DNA from: Georgenia faecalis
GTDB lineage: Bacteria; Actinomycetota; Actinomycetes; Actinomycetales; Actinomycetaceae
Length of the DNA stretch: 64,000 nucleotides
Reading direction: 5' to 3'
NCBI RefSeq assembly: GCF_003710105.1
Contig: NZ_CP033325.1
Span: 1,922,001 to 1,986,000 of the forward strand
Shown here: piece after piece, positions 33,937 to 43,431 of the stretch
How positions within the stretch are numbered: position 1 is the stretch's first letter
How the letters are laid out: every line of letters starts with the position of its first letter
Program-made: the position numbers and the translations under genes
Notes under the pieces: model-generated
The model's database searches: none
What the model saw: only the letters and a program-made list of their open reading frames with translations
Told to the model about the DNA's origin: nothing

Positions 33937-35856
33937 GTGCAGCCCGCCGTCTCCGACCCGATGACCGGCCGTCTGGTCGACGGCCGGTACGAGGTCGTGG
34001 GCCGGATCGCCCGCGGGGGCATGGCCACCGTCTACCGCGCGGTGGACCGGCGGCTCGACCGGACGGTCGCCCTCAAGGTGATGCACCCCCACCTCGCCGA
34101 GAGCGCTGATTTCGTCGCCCGGTTCCGCCGCGAGGCGCGTGCCGCAGCGCGCCTGAGCCACCCCGGCATCGTCGCGATCTACGACCAGGGCTTCGAGGGC
34201 GACTCCAGCTACCTCACCATGGAGTTCGTCGACGGCCCCAACCTGCGCACGGTGCTGCGCGCGCGCGGCGCCCTCTCCCTCGGCGAGGCACTCGACCTCC
34301 TCGACGCGGTCCTCGACGCGCTGGCCGCCGCCCACCGCGCCGGCCTCGTCCACCGCGACGTCAAGCCCGAGAACGTGCTGCTCACCTCGGCCGGGCGGCC
34401 GAAGGTCGCCGACTTCGGGCTCGCGCGGGCGGTCACCGAGGCGACCGCCGCCTCGACGGGCACCGTCCTCGGGACGGTCGCCTACCTCGCGCCGGAGATC
34501 GTCACCTCCGGACTGGCCGACGCCCGCGCCGACGTCTACGCGTGCGGCGTGCTCCTCTACGAGCTCCTCACGGGCACCCAGCCGTTCGAGGGCGAGGCGC
34601 CCATCCAGGTCGCCTACCAGCACGTCCACACCGACATCCCCGCCCCGTCCGAGCGGGTCGCCTGGCTGCCGGCCGAGGTCGACGAGCTCGTCGCCGCCCT
34701 CACCGCCCGCACGCTCGACGAACGTCCCGCCGACGCCGGCGCCGCGCTCGACCTGCTGCGGCGCACCCGTGACGCGGTCGACGACGCCACGTTGGCCCGG
34801 GTCGCCGACGTCGCCCCCCGCGGCCCCGCCGCCGAGGCCGACGACCCCCACTCCACCCGTGTCACCCCGGTCCACGAGGTTCGCGGGACGGTCGCCCTGC
34901 CCATCGGCGCCATCGCCCGGCCCACGCCGGAGCCCGACCCCGCCGGTCCCCGGCGCCGCCGTCGACGCCGTCGCGCCGTCGCGCTGTCGGTCCTCGCCCT
35001 GGTGCTCGCCGTCGTCGTGGGTGGGTCGGCGTGGTGGTTCGTCGCCGGCCCCGGGGCCTACACGCCGGTCCCCGCCGTCGTCGGCCTGGACGAGGACAGC
35101 GCGGTCACGCTGCTCGCGGACGCGGACCTGGGGGTCGACGTCCAGCGCGAGCACCACGACACCGCGCCCGCCGGGGAGGTCGTCAGCGCGGACCCGGCGC
35201 CCGGGGAGCCGGTGCGGCGTGACGGCACGGTCCGGCTGCTCGTCTCCCAGGGCATCCTCATGGTCGAGGTCCCCCCGCTGGCCGAGCTCCCGCTCGAGGA
35301 CGCCGTCGCGGCACTCGAGGAGGTCGGCCTCACGCCCGGCGCCGTCGAGGAGCCGTGGAGCGACGACGTCCCCGCAGGTGTCGTCATGTCCTCCGCTCCC
35401 GGTGCCGGGGAGGTCGTGCCCCACACCCAGCCCGTGGACCTCGTCGTCTCCGCCGGCCGGGAGCCGGTCGCGCTGGTCTCCGTGGTGGGAGCGACCGCGG
35501 AGACCGCCCAGGCGGACCTCACGGCGGCCGGGCTCACGCCCGTCGTCGCCGAGGAGTACTCCGCCGCCGTCGCGGCGGGCCGGGTCATCCGCCAGGACCC
35601 CTCCCCCGGGCCCGACGTCCAGCTCTACCGCGGCGACGAGGTGACCATCGTCGTCTCCCTCGGCCCGGAGCCGGTGCCGGTGCCCGACGTCGTCGGCCAA
35701 CAGATCGGCGCGGCACGGACCACCCTCGAGGAGGCGGGCTTCGTCGTGGAGGTCGAGGAGATCCTCGGCGGCTTCTTCGGCACGGTGCGCAGCATGTCCC
35801 CCGGCGCCGGCGAGGCCCTGGTCCCCGGGAGCACGGTGACCCTCACCGTCGTGTGA
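33937..35856 (+). CDS. PASTA-domain Ser/Thr protein kinase (PknL/PknB type)
   Basis: A 639-residue membrane sensor kinase. The cytoplasmic kinase has the glycine loop GRIARGGMATVYRA (about 20), Lys in VALKVM (about 48), catalytic HRDVKPEN (about 140), DFG (about 162) and APE (about 185). A basic juxtamembrane run precedes one transmembrane helix (about 350-372). Outside are four PASTA repeats, each starting VPxVVG-like (last one VPVPDVVGQQIGAA), which bind muropeptides. It likely phosphorylates cell-wall, division and DNA-binding targets, possibly the neighbouring Rv2175c-like protein. It ends 5 nt from the convergent Mo-enzyme gene. Confidence 0.93.
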   Translation: MQPAVSDPMTGRLVDGRYEVVGRIARGGMATVYRAVDRRLDRTVALKVMHPHLAESADFVARFRREARAAARLSHPGIVAIYDQGFEGDSSYLTMEFVDGPNLRTVLRARGALSLGEALDLLDAVLDALAAAHRAGLVHRDVKPENVLLTSAGRPKVADFGLARAVTEATAASTGTVLGTVAYLAPEIVTSGLADARADVYACGVLLYELLTGTQPFEGEAPIQVAYQHVHTDIPAPSERVAWLPAEVDELVAALTARTLDERPADAGAALDLLRRTRDAVDDATLARVADVAPRGPAAEADDPHSTRVTPVHEVRGTVALPIGAIARPTPEPDPAGPRRRRRRRRAVALSVLALVLAVVVGGSAWWFVAGPGAYTPVPAVVGLDEDSAVTLLADADLGVDVQREHHDTAPAGEVVSADPAPGEPVRRDGTVRLLVSQGILMVEVPPLAELPLEDAVAALEEVGLTPGAVEEPWSDDVPAGVVMSSAPGAGEVVPHTQPVDLVVSAGREPVALVSVVGATAETAQADLTAAGLTPVVAEEYSAAVAAGRVIRQDPSPGPDVQLYRGDEVTIVVSLGPEPVPVPDVVGQQIGAARTTLEEAGFVVEVEEILGGFFGTVRSMSPGAGEALVPGSTVTLTVV

Positions 35857-35861
35857 GCGGG

Positions 35862-36476
35862 CTACTCCTGGTAGGCGTAGCGCTCCTCGCGCCACGCGTC
35901 CCCGCGCAGGTGGTAGCCGCGGGACTCCCAGAAGCCCCGCTCGGGCTCGGTGAGGTAGTTCCACCCCCGGACCCACTTGGGGCCCTTCCAGCTGTACAGG
36001 TGCGGGAGGACGAGCCGCATCGGACCGCCCCGCTCGTCGCTCAGCGGTGCACCGTCGTGGTGGGTGGCAAGCACCGCCCGGGGTGAGGCGAGGTCCTCGA
36101 CCCGCACGTTCGCGCTGTAGCCGTACTCGGCGAAGACGAGGACGTGCTCGACGGCCGCGGCGGGCGGGAACGCCGTGAGGACGTCCCGCGCGGCGACGCC
36201 GGACCACCGCTCGTCCAGCGTCGACCAGCGCGTCGAGCAGTGCAGGTCCGCGACGACCTCGACCCCGCGCAGGCCGAGCACGTCGTCGAACGTGAGGGCG
36301 TGCTCGGCGCCGTCGGCCGTCGCCCCACCCACGGTGAACCGCCAGCGCTCCGGCCGACGGCGGGGCACCGGCCCGTAGTGCATGACGGGCGCCTCGGGGA
36401 GCAGGTGCTGCCCCGGGGGCAGGCTCCGCTCCGGTGGCACCTCGATGCCGCCGGGCCCCGCCCCCGCCCCCGTCAC
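35862..36476 (-). CDS. Molybdopterin-dependent oxidoreductase (sulfite oxidase fold)
   Basis: A 204-residue cytoplasmic protein with only the SUOX Mo-cofactor domain. The Mo-ligand cysteine is in ADLHCSTRWS (about 79), followed by VFAEYGYSANV and GPMRLVLPHLYSWKGPKWVRG (about 150-170), the pterin-binding stretch. No Tat signal, heme or dimerisation domain is present, so it resembles small YedY-like enzymes rather than true sulfite oxidases. The GTG start lies one base after the DAHP synthase stop, so the two form an operon. Substrate unknown. Confidence 0.87.
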   Translation of the reverse strand: MTGAGAGPGGIEVPPERSLPPGQHLLPEAPVMHYGPVPRRRPERWRFTVGGATADGAEHALTFDDVLGLRGVEVVADLHCSTRWSTLDERWSGVAARDVLTAFPPAAAVEHVLVFAEYGYSANVRVEDLASPRAVLATHHDGAPLSDERGGPMRLVLPHLYSWKGPKWVRGWNYLTEPERGFWESRGYHLRGDAWREERYAYQE

Positions 36477-36477
36477 G

Positions 36478-37827
36478 TCACCCCCGGAGCATCTCCGAGA
36501 CCGCGAACGCCATCTCGAGCGACTGCTGGTGGTTGAGCCGGGGATCGACGAGCGTCTCGTACCGGCGGCTCAGCGCGCCCTCGTCGATCTCCTCGCTGCC
36601 GCCGAGGACCTCGGTGACGTCGTCACCCGTGAGCTCGACGTGCAGCCCGCCGGGCACCGTGCCGGCCGCCTGGTGGGACTCGAAGAACCCGCGGACCTCG
36701 TCGAGGACCGTGCTGAACTGTCGCGTCTTGTAGCCGTTCGGCGAGGCGAAGGTGTTCCCGTGCATGGGGTCGCAGACCCACGTGACCGGGCCACCCTCGG
36801 CGCTCACGCGCTCGAGCAGCGGCGGGAGCACGTCGCGGATCCGCTCCGCCCCCATCCGCGTGATGAAGGTGAGGCGGCCCGGCTCGCCGGTGGGGTTGAG
36901 CTTGTCCATGAGCGCCAGCGCCGTCTCCGGCGTGGTGGACGGACCGAGCTTGACGCCCACGGGGTTGCGCACCCGGGAGAGCAGGTCGACGTGCGCGCCG
37001 TCGATGTCGCGGGTGCGCTCCCCGATCCACAGGAAGTGCGCGGAGGTGTTGTACGGCTGGCCGGTCCGGGAGTCGATGCGCGTCATCGCGCGCTCGTAAT
37101 CGAGGAGCAGCGCCTCGTGGCTGGAGTAGAAGTCGACGGTGCGGAGGGCGTCGAAGTCGGCGCCCGCGGCGGCCATGAACCGGATGGCGCGGTCGATCTC
37201 GTTGGCCATGGCGTCGTAGCGCTTGTAGGCCGGGTTGGCCATGAAGCCGCGGTTCCACTCGTGGACGCGGCGCAGGTCGGCGAAACCGCCGCCGCTGAAC
37301 GCCCGGATGAGGTTGAGCGTGGTCGCGGAGTAGTGGTAGGCGCGCAGCAGCCGACGGGGGTCGGGGATGCGGGACTCCGGCGTGAAGGCGTGGCCGTTGA
37401 CGGCGTCGCCGCGGTACGCGGGCAGCGTGGTGCCGTCGCGCTCCTCGAGGTCGCTGCTGCGGGGCTTGGCGTACTGCCCCGCCATGCGGCCCATCTTGAT
37501 GATGGGCAGGCTCGCACCGTAGGTGAGCACGACCGCCATCTGCAGGATCGTGCGGATCTTGTTGCGGATGTTGTCCGCGGTGGACTCCGCGAAGACCTCG
37601 GCGCAGTCGCCGCCCTGGAGGAGGAACGCCTCCCCGCGGCTCGCCGCGGCGAGCGACTCGCGCAGCTGGTCCGCTTCGCCGGCGAACACCAGGGGCGGGG
37701 ACATCTCGAGCTCCGCGCGGACGGCGGCCAGCGCGGCGGCGTCGGGCCACGCCGGCTGCTGCGCGGCGCGCAGCTCCCGCCAGTGGTCGAGACCGGCGAG
37801 GACGTCGGGATCTGCCTGAACACTCAC
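36478..37827 (-). CDS. aroG: 3-deoxy-7-phosphoheptulonate synthase, class II
   Basis: Catalyses the first step of the shikimate pathway, joining PEP and erythrose 4-phosphate. The 449-residue protein is the plant-like class II type used by actinobacteria. It contains LLQGGDCAE (metal and PEP site, about 75), RMAGQYAKPRS (about 117), KLGPSTTP (about 293), WVCDPMHGNT (about 359) and LNHQQSLEMA near the end. The GTG at 37827 follows TATCCT by 7 nt; the frame is open upstream but that part is not conserved. Position equals Rv2178c, close to pknL. Confidence 0.95.
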   Translation of the reverse strand: MSVQADPDVLAGLDHWRELRAAQQPAWPDAAALAAVRAELEMSPPLVFAGEADQLRESLAAASRGEAFLLQGGDCAEVFAESTADNIRNKIRTILQMAVVLTYGASLPIIKMGRMAGQYAKPRSSDLEERDGTTLPAYRGDAVNGHAFTPESRIPDPRRLLRAYHYSATTLNLIRAFSGGGFADLRRVHEWNRGFMANPAYKRYDAMANEIDRAIRFMAAAGADFDALRTVDFYSSHEALLLDYERAMTRIDSRTGQPYNTSAHFLWIGERTRDIDGAHVDLLSRVRNPVGVKLGPSTTPETALALMDKLNPTGEPGRLTFITRMGAERIRDVLPPLLERVSAEGGPVTWVCDPMHGNTFASPNGYKTRQFSTVLDEVRGFFESHQAAGTVPGGLHVELTGDDVTEVLGGSEEIDEGALSRRYETLVDPRLNHQQSLEMAFAVSEMLRG

Positions 37828-37834
37828 GCTGGCA

Positions 37835-37840
37835 AGGATA
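37835..37840 (-). promoter_or_regulatory. -10 box of leaderless aroG
   Basis: The minus strand reads TATCCT seven bases before the GTG at 37827, with no SD. Confidence 0.5.
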
Positions 37841-37929
37841 GGCGAGCGGCCCCCGCTCGCCCGCCACAGTCCAGCGGGTGGGCCGCAGGCGAGGCCGTCC
37901 GCCGCGCGGGGGTGCCTGCCGGGGCGGCG

Positions 37930-37966
37930 GGGGTGACCGCCTCCCACGTGGGGAGGCGGTCACCCC
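37930..37966 (-). terminator. Hairpin terminator after the GH84 gene
   Basis: A perfect 16-bp stem with a 5-nt loop, seven bases downstream of the GH84 stop codon. No clear U-tract. Confidence 0.75.
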
Positions 37967-37972
37967 GCCGGG

Positions 37973-40888
37973 TCAGTCGGCGCTCACGCGCCGCCGGGCG
38001 AGCGCCAGGCCGCCGGCCGCGGCGAGCAGCAGCGCCAGCGCGGCGTACGCCGCGGCGGTGCCGGCGCCGGTGCTCGGCAGGTCACCGCCGGGCGCGGGCG
38101 CCCCGGTGGGCGCCGGCGTGGCGCCGTCGCCCGGCTGGTCGGGCGTCGGAATCACCGGCGCCGTGGGCTCCGCCGTCGGCGTCGGCGTGGGCTCCTCGGT
38201 GGGCGGCACCGGCTGGGCGACGTCCACCGTGAGCTCCGCGGCCGTGGCCCACGGCCGGTCGGCCACCTCGGAGAGCGCCACGAGGCGCACGTACCGGGCC
38301 TCGCTCACCTCGAACGGGATCCACCGCTCGTGCCGGCCGCTGCCCAGGCTCCCGTTCGAGACGGGCTCGCCCCAGGTCTCGCCGTCCGTGCTCACGTAGA
38401 TCTCGTACTCGTCGATCTGACCGTTGTCGGCGTCCGTGCGCGGGTAGTACGTCAGCGCGCACACCCGCGTGAGCTCGCCGAGGTCGAGGTCGATGGTGTG
38501 CGGCGGGACGGGCTCGGCACCGGACCACTGCGTGTGCCAGAACGTCGTGAGGTCGCCGTCGATGGCGTTGACCGCGCCGGCGTCCTCACCCTCCACCTCC
38601 TCGCTGCTCACCGCGTGGATGCCGGTCGGGCTCGAGCCCGCCGGGGCGCAGGCGGCCTGCAGCGGGACGTCCGCCGTCGTCGAGGCCTCGGTGCCCGCGG
38701 TCCAGGTGACCGTCGCCGTGAGCGACGTCGACCGCGCCGCCGGGGCGCCCGGCCACTGCACGTCCACGGTGGTGGACGCGGACGTCCCCACGGGGATGTC
38801 CCCGAGCTCGACCTCGACGGGCTCGACCGTGCCGCCGTCGTCGACCTCGAGCTGCACCGTGAAGCCGGTGGCCCCCGCGGCGAACTGGTTGGCGACGGTC
38901 AGCGGGACGCTGACCCCGCCCTCGGCGTCGAGGAGCACGCGCTCGGGCGCCGTCACGGTGACGTCCTCGCTGCCGAGCTCGAGGAGGTCCGCGACGAGCA
39001 CGTCGAGGACGCCGTCGCCCACCTTGACGCGGGCGTCGGCGGGCCACCGGTTCCGCAGCGGGTTGACGCGCACGTCCGCGGCGGCATCGGCGTCGGCCTG
39101 CGCCGCGGCGGCCAGGGCGTCCGCCGCGTCGCCGTCGCCGGCCATCCGGGTGCGGAGCGAGGCGACCGCGCCGGTGAGCGCATCGCCCCACAGGTCGGTC
39201 GCGTCGAGCCAGTTGGCGGCGTCGGCGACGAGGCCGTCGTCCGCCCCGGCCCGGATGGTCTCCGGGGCGGCGGCGAGGGTCTGCGCGTACTCGTCGAGCG
39301 CGGTGAGCGCCGCCGCGCCCTCACCCGCGTCCCAGGCCGCCCAGAAGTCCGCGGCCGCCTCGGCCAGGGCGGGGGCCTGCGGCTGCCAGGGCACGGAGCC
39401 GAAGGTCGGCGCCATCCGGGACAGGTCCGCGAAGACCTCCAGGGCGGCCGCCAGCTCGGCGTCGTCGTCGGCAAGGAAACCGATCGCGCTGCGCCAGGAG
39501 GCCTCGGCCTCGAAGGCGGTGTCGTTCCACGCGAAGTCGGCGACCGAGGCGACGACGAGCTGCGAGGCGTACGGCTGGTTCATCGGGTTGGACACGATGC
39601 CCGTGAGGTGCTCGGACAGGCCGTTGTCCCGGTGCGCGTACGGCCCGAGCAGGAGGCGGCCCGAGGTGTCCCCGAAGTCGTTGACCGGGTAGTTGTCCCA
39701 GAGGAAGACCTTGCGGTCGTACAGCCCGGCGACGGTCTGGGCGTCGGCGTTGGTGATGGAGCGCGGGACGACGTCCGTGCCCGTCCACTGGACGACGACG
39801 GCCGGGTCGAGCTCGGCGCGGAAGACGTCCTTGTACTCGGTGTCGGCGATGTCGCCGTACTCGGTGGGGACCATCTGGAGCGGGCGGGCGCCCTCACGCT
39901 CGGCGATCCAGGTGCGCTGGACGTCGTTGAGCAGGTCGACCTGGGCGGCCGCGGCGGTGGCCGGGCTGGGCGCACCGTAGGTGGTCTCGTCGGAGACGCA
40001 GTTCCAGCTCGTGTAGGCGATGTCGTCGAGCGCGATGTAGAAGGACCGCGCGCCGAGGTCGTAGATGGCGTCGAGCTTGGCCTTGAGGTCGGCGCGGTGC
40101 TCGGGGTCGGAGTAGCACATGGAGACCCCGGGCGAGACGGCGAAGGTGAACTGCACGTGGTGCGCGTTCGCCTGGTCGACGAGCTCGCCGAGCTGCGCCA
40201 GCTGGTCGGCCGGGTAGGGCTCGCGCCACTGGTCGCGGTGGTACGGGTCGTCCTTGGGCGCGTAGATGTACGTGTTCGCCTTGACCGAGCCGAGGAAGTC
40301 GATGTGCTCGAGGCGCTCTGCGTGGGTCCAGGGGCCGCCGTAGAAGCCCTCGATCGTCCCGCGCAGCGACATGGCCGGTGCGTCGGCGACGACGGCGTCG
40401 CGCAGGTGGGGGGCACCGTCGACGTCGGCGACGAGCTGGTCGAGGGTCTGGACGCCGTAGAACTGCCCGGCGCCGTCGCGCCCGGCGATGACCGCCCCGT
40501 CCGCGCCTGCGACGACGGCGTAGCCCTCGGCCGCGTCCGGCACGTCGGTACCCTCGTCGACGGCGTCCTCCCCGGCGGTGGCGAGGACGACGGCGAAGTC
40601 GGTGGGCGTGGTGCCGGGCTCGAGGACGTCGACGTCGGTGACGCCGTGGCCGTCGAGGACGGCGAGGAGCTCCGCCAGCGCGGCGGGGTCCGTCGTCGCC
40701 GTGGTGACGACGTCGACGCTGCCGAGCGCCGTCGCCCCCCCGGGGTAGCTCGCCCGGGCCGGTGTCGGCAGGACCTGCGGGGCGGGGAGGGCGGCGGCCG
40801 CGGGGACGGACGCGGAGGGCAGTGCGAGGGCACCGGCCCCGGCCAGCGCCAGGCTCACCCCCGACGCGATGATCGACCTTCTTCTCAA
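37973..40888 (-). CDS. Sortase-anchored GH84 beta-N-acetylglucosaminidase
   Basis: A 971-residue secreted glycosidase removing beta-linked GlcNAc from glycans. A signal peptide leads to a GH20b-like domain (to about 160) and the GH84 catalytic domain (RGTIEGFYGGPWTH about 180; catalytic Asp pair in YIALDDI about 285; VQWTGTDVVP). Helical linkers, an Ig-like domain and an F5/8 type C module (HAVSSEEVEGEDAGAVNAIDGD, about 770) follow, then a Pro/Thr spacer and LPSTG, a hydrophobic segment and RRR, so it is fixed to the wall by sortase. The start is probably TTG at 40888, seven nt after AAAGG; an ATG five codons upstream (40903) has no SD. Confidence 0.88.
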   Translation of the reverse strand: MRRRSIIASGVSLALAGAGALALPSASVPAAAALPAPQVLPTPARASYPGGATALGSVDVVTTATTDPAALAELLAVLDGHGVTDVDVLEPGTTPTDFAVVLATAGEDAVDEGTDVPDAAEGYAVVAGADGAVIAGRDGAGQFYGVQTLDQLVADVDGAPHLRDAVVADAPAMSLRGTIEGFYGGPWTHAERLEHIDFLGSVKANTYIYAPKDDPYHRDQWREPYPADQLAQLGELVDQANAHHVQFTFAVSPGVSMCYSDPEHRADLKAKLDAIYDLGARSFYIALDDIAYTSWNCVSDETTYGAPSPATAAAAQVDLLNDVQRTWIAEREGARPLQMVPTEYGDIADTEYKDVFRAELDPAVVVQWTGTDVVPRSITNADAQTVAGLYDRKVFLWDNYPVNDFGDTSGRLLLGPYAHRDNGLSEHLTGIVSNPMNQPYASQLVVASVADFAWNDTAFEAEASWRSAIGFLADDDAELAAALEVFADLSRMAPTFGSVPWQPQAPALAEAAADFWAAWDAGEGAAALTALDEYAQTLAAAPETIRAGADDGLVADAANWLDATDLWGDALTGAVASLRTRMAGDGDAADALAAAAQADADAAADVRVNPLRNRWPADARVKVGDGVLDVLVADLLELGSEDVTVTAPERVLLDAEGGVSVPLTVANQFAAGATGFTVQLEVDDGGTVEPVEVELGDIPVGTSASTTVDVQWPGAPAARSTSLTATVTWTAGTEASTTADVPLQAACAPAGSSPTGIHAVSSEEVEGEDAGAVNAIDGDLTTFWHTQWSGAEPVPPHTIDLDLGELTRVCALTYYPRTDADNGQIDEYEIYVSTDGETWGEPVSNGSLGSGRHERWIPFEVSEARYVRLVALSEVADRPWATAAELTVDVAQPVPPTEEPTPTPTAEPTAPVIPTPDQPGDGATPAPTGAPAPGGDLPSTGAGTAAAYAALALLLAAAGGLALARRRVSAD

Positions 40889-41110
40889 GGCACAACCTTT
40901 CATCTGGTCGCGTCGGCGCGAGGTGCGGCGGCGCCCGGCCAGTCTCTCGGGGCGCACGCGTGAGACCAAGCCCACAGCGATCGGGGTCCACACGTGTCGA
41001 CGAAGGTCGAGCGGTACGAAGGTCGAGCGGTACGCGAGACGCCCGGCCCCTCGCCGCCCGCGTGGCGGGAGGTGAGGGACCGGGCGCCGGTGGCTCGGTG
41101 GAGCGGGTGC

Positions 41111-42337
41111 TCAGTGCTCCGCGGGGACGGCGGGGACGACGGCCTGGCCGATGTCGCCCATGAGGGTCTCGAACCAGTCCTGGGAGACGTCGAAGGCCTT
41201 GCCGCCGGCGATCCGGGGGAACTCGATGGCCCGGAGGGTGTCGTCCTGGCCCTCGTCGTGGCCGATGACGCCGGAGATGTCGGAGAGGGCGCAGTCGACG
41301 GCGAGGTCGGTCATCGTCTTGATGAGCGCGAGGTCCTCGTCGTTGGGAGCCGCGGAGCGCGAGAAGTAGCCGCTCTTCTGGACCATGACCTTCTCGGCGC
41401 CGATGAGCTGGGCGAACTGCTTGGCGAACCACTGCCCGGGGTTGATGGTGTCGAGCTTGACGTGGCCGAAGGGGTCGCGCTGGACCTCCTCGCCCTTGGC
41501 CTCGAGCTCGGCGATGATCTCGGGGACGCCCGCACCCTCGGACAGGAAGATGTTGACGTTGCCGATCTCGTCCATGACGGCGCGCAGGCGGGTGGCCTCG
41601 GCCTCGAGGTCGAGGGCGAGCTCCGGCAGGAACACGGCGTGGACGTCCCACCGCTCCTTGGACAGGCCGATGCTGGGGCTCCACTCCTGGGTGTCGAGCC
41701 ACCCGCGGTACTTCGCCGCGGCGGCGGCGGTGAGCCACCCGCAGTGCCGGCCCATGACCTCGTGGACGATGAGCATCCGGGGGTTGGAGCGGTGCTCGCC
41801 GATGATGTTCTGGGCGAAGACGCTCGCCTGCTCGGCGGCGGTGATCGCGCCGAGGGACTGCCGGATCGGGACGATGTCGTTGTCGATCGTCTTCGGCAGG
41901 CCCACCACGGTCATGTGGTAGCCGTGCTCCTCGAGGTAGGCCGCGAGGTCGGCGGCGGTGGTGTTGGTGTCGTCGCCGCCGATGGTGTGGAGGACGTCGA
42001 CGCCGTCGGCGCGGAGCTGCTCCGCGGCCACCTGGAGGGGGTTCTGGCCCTCCTGGACGAGCCCGCGCTCGACGAGGTTCTTGGCGTTGGTGAGCTTGAC
42101 GCGGCTGTTCCCGATCGGGCTGCCGCCGAAGCGGTGGAGCAGGCCGGCCTTGGCGCGGGCCTCGTCGTCGACGACGACGCTGTTACCCGTGAGCAGCCCG
42201 TGGTAGCCGTACTGGTAGGCGATGATCTCCACGTCGGGGGCGACCTCGGTGTAGCGCTCGATGAGCCCTCCGACGGCGGAGGACAGGCACGGGGCAAAGC
42301 CCCCGGCGGTGAGCAGGGCGACGCGACGGACCGACAT
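41111..42337 (-). CDS. 6-phosphofructokinase, PPi-dependent type predicted
   Basis: A 408-residue group II phosphofructokinase of glycolysis. The nucleotide/PPi site reads GGDDTNT (about 120), and the catalytic segment is PKTIDNDI (about 149). Asp as the second acid of GGDD and Lys in PKTIDND are the residues that select PPi over ATP, so a reversible PPi-linked enzyme is expected. MGRHCGWL (about 196) is the fructose-6-phosphate site. The ATG at 42337 is 6 nt after GAAAGG; a TTG two codons earlier is less likely. It follows plsC by 68 nt containing two hairpins. Confidence 0.88.
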   Translation of the reverse strand: MSVRRVALLTAGGFAPCLSSAVGGLIERYTEVAPDVEIIAYQYGYHGLLTGNSVVVDDEARAKAGLLHRFGGSPIGNSRVKLTNAKNLVERGLVQEGQNPLQVAAEQLRADGVDVLHTIGGDDTNTTAADLAAYLEEHGYHMTVVGLPKTIDNDIVPIRQSLGAITAAEQASVFAQNIIGEHRSNPRMLIVHEVMGRHCGWLTAAAAAKYRGWLDTQEWSPSIGLSKERWDVHAVFLPELALDLEAEATRLRAVMDEIGNVNIFLSEGAGVPEIIAELEAKGEEVQRDPFGHVKLDTINPGQWFAKQFAQLIGAEKVMVQKSGYFSRSAAPNDEDLALIKTMTDLAVDCALSDISGVIGHDEGQDDTLRAIEFPRIAGGKAFDVSQDWFETLMGDIGQAVVPAVPAEH

Positions 42338-42361
42338 CGGCAACCTTTCGTTGGCAGGACG

Positions 42362-42398
42362 GGCCGCCGGAAGGCGGCCGTGCGGGGGGAGCCCCCGC
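42362..42398 (-). terminator. Two hairpins between plsC and pfk
   Basis: Seven-bp perfect stems GGCCGCC/GGCGGCC (42362-42379) and GCGGGGG/CCCCCGC (42382-42398). On the minus strand they follow the plsC stop and lie in the pfk leader, downstream of TAGGAT at 42403-42408, which overlaps the plsC stop. They may terminate plsC transcripts or attenuate pfk. Confidence 0.45.
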
Positions 42399-42405
42399 GA
42401 GCATC

Positions 42406-43389
42406 CTAGTTGCGTCCCCCCGGACGGGCCTCGGGACCGGTGTCCCGCCCCGGCTCGCCGCCGTCGTCGGCACGCGCCGCGCCGGGCTCGGGCGCGTCGT
42501 CGGCGCCACCCGCCACGGTGGTGGGCGGCAGCTCGACGCCGGCGTCGGGAATGACCGGCATGCCGTCGGCGTCCGTGGCGACGGCGGGGATGCCGGCCGC
42601 CTCGAGCCGCTCCTTGCCCGCAGCCAGCTCCGCGTCGGTGGGCTCCGGCACGACGACGGCCGGTGCCGGTCGTCCGCCCGGTGCGCCGGGACCGGAGGCC
42701 GCGGCCTCCTTCTTCGCGGACAGGCGGGCCTTCATCGTCGAGGCGTAGACGTCGACGTACTCCTGCCCGGACAGCCGCATGATCTCGTACATGATCTCGT
42801 CGGTGATCGAGCGCAGGACGAAGCGGTCGTTCTCCAGGCCGGCGTACCGGCTGAAGTCGAGCGGCTCGCCGATGACGATGCCGATCCGGTGGAGGCTCGG
42901 GATCCGCTTGCCGATCGGCTGGGCGATGTTCGTCCCGATCATCGCCACGGGGATCACGGGTGCGCCGGACTCGAGCGCGAGACGCGCGACGCCGGTCTTG
43001 CCGCGGTACAGCCGACCGTCGGGGCTGCGGGTGCCCTCCGGGTAGATGCCGAAGAGGCCGCCCTCGCGCAGGCGCCGCACGCCCGTGGCGATGGCGGCCT
43101 CGCCCGCCTTGCCTCCGGTGCGGTCGACGGGGATGGTCCCCACGCCCCGCATGAACGAGGCCACCAGCTTGCCCTTGACGCCACGGCCGGTGAAGTAGTC
43201 CTGCTTGCCGAGGAAGACCAGCTCACGCGGGACCATGAGCGGGAGGAAGAACGAGTCGATGACGGCGAGGTGGTTGCTCGCGAGGATCGCCGGGCCCTCG
43301 GCCGGCACGTTCTCGGCGCCGCGCACCCACGGCTGGTAGAACACGCGCAGCACCGACCCGAGGGTCGCCTTCATCAACGAGTAGAACAC
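42406..43389 (-). CDS. 1-acyl-sn-glycerol-3-phosphate acyltransferase (PlsC family)
   Basis: A 327-residue acyltransferase making phosphatidic acid or a related lipid. Motifs: NHLAVID (HX4D variant, about 39-45), FMRGVGTIPVDR (about 78), YPEGTRS (about 116-122) and VIPVAMIGT (about 145). The usual fold ends near residue 220; the extra 100 residues are Pro/Ala/Asp-rich and look disordered. The GTG is preceded by GGAGG at 7 nt. Position fits Rv2182c. Divergent from a small membrane protein gene across a perfect palindrome. Confidence 0.87.
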   Translation of the reverse strand: MFYSLMKATLGSVLRVFYQPWVRGAENVPAEGPAILASNHLAVIDSFFLPLMVPRELVFLGKQDYFTGRGVKGKLVASFMRGVGTIPVDRTGGKAGEAAIATGVRRLREGGLFGIYPEGTRSPDGRLYRGKTGVARLALESGAPVIPVAMIGTNIAQPIGKRIPSLHRIGIVIGEPLDFSRYAGLENDRFVLRSITDEIMYEIMRLSGQEYVDVYASTMKARLSAKKEAAASGPGAPGGRPAPAVVVPEPTDAELAAGKERLEAAGIPAVATDADGMPVIPDAGVELPPTTVAGGADDAPEPGAARADDGGEPGRDTGPEARPGGRN

Positions 43390-43431
43390 GCACTCACCTC
43401 CGCGAGCTCACCCGGGCCGGTCCCGTGCTCG

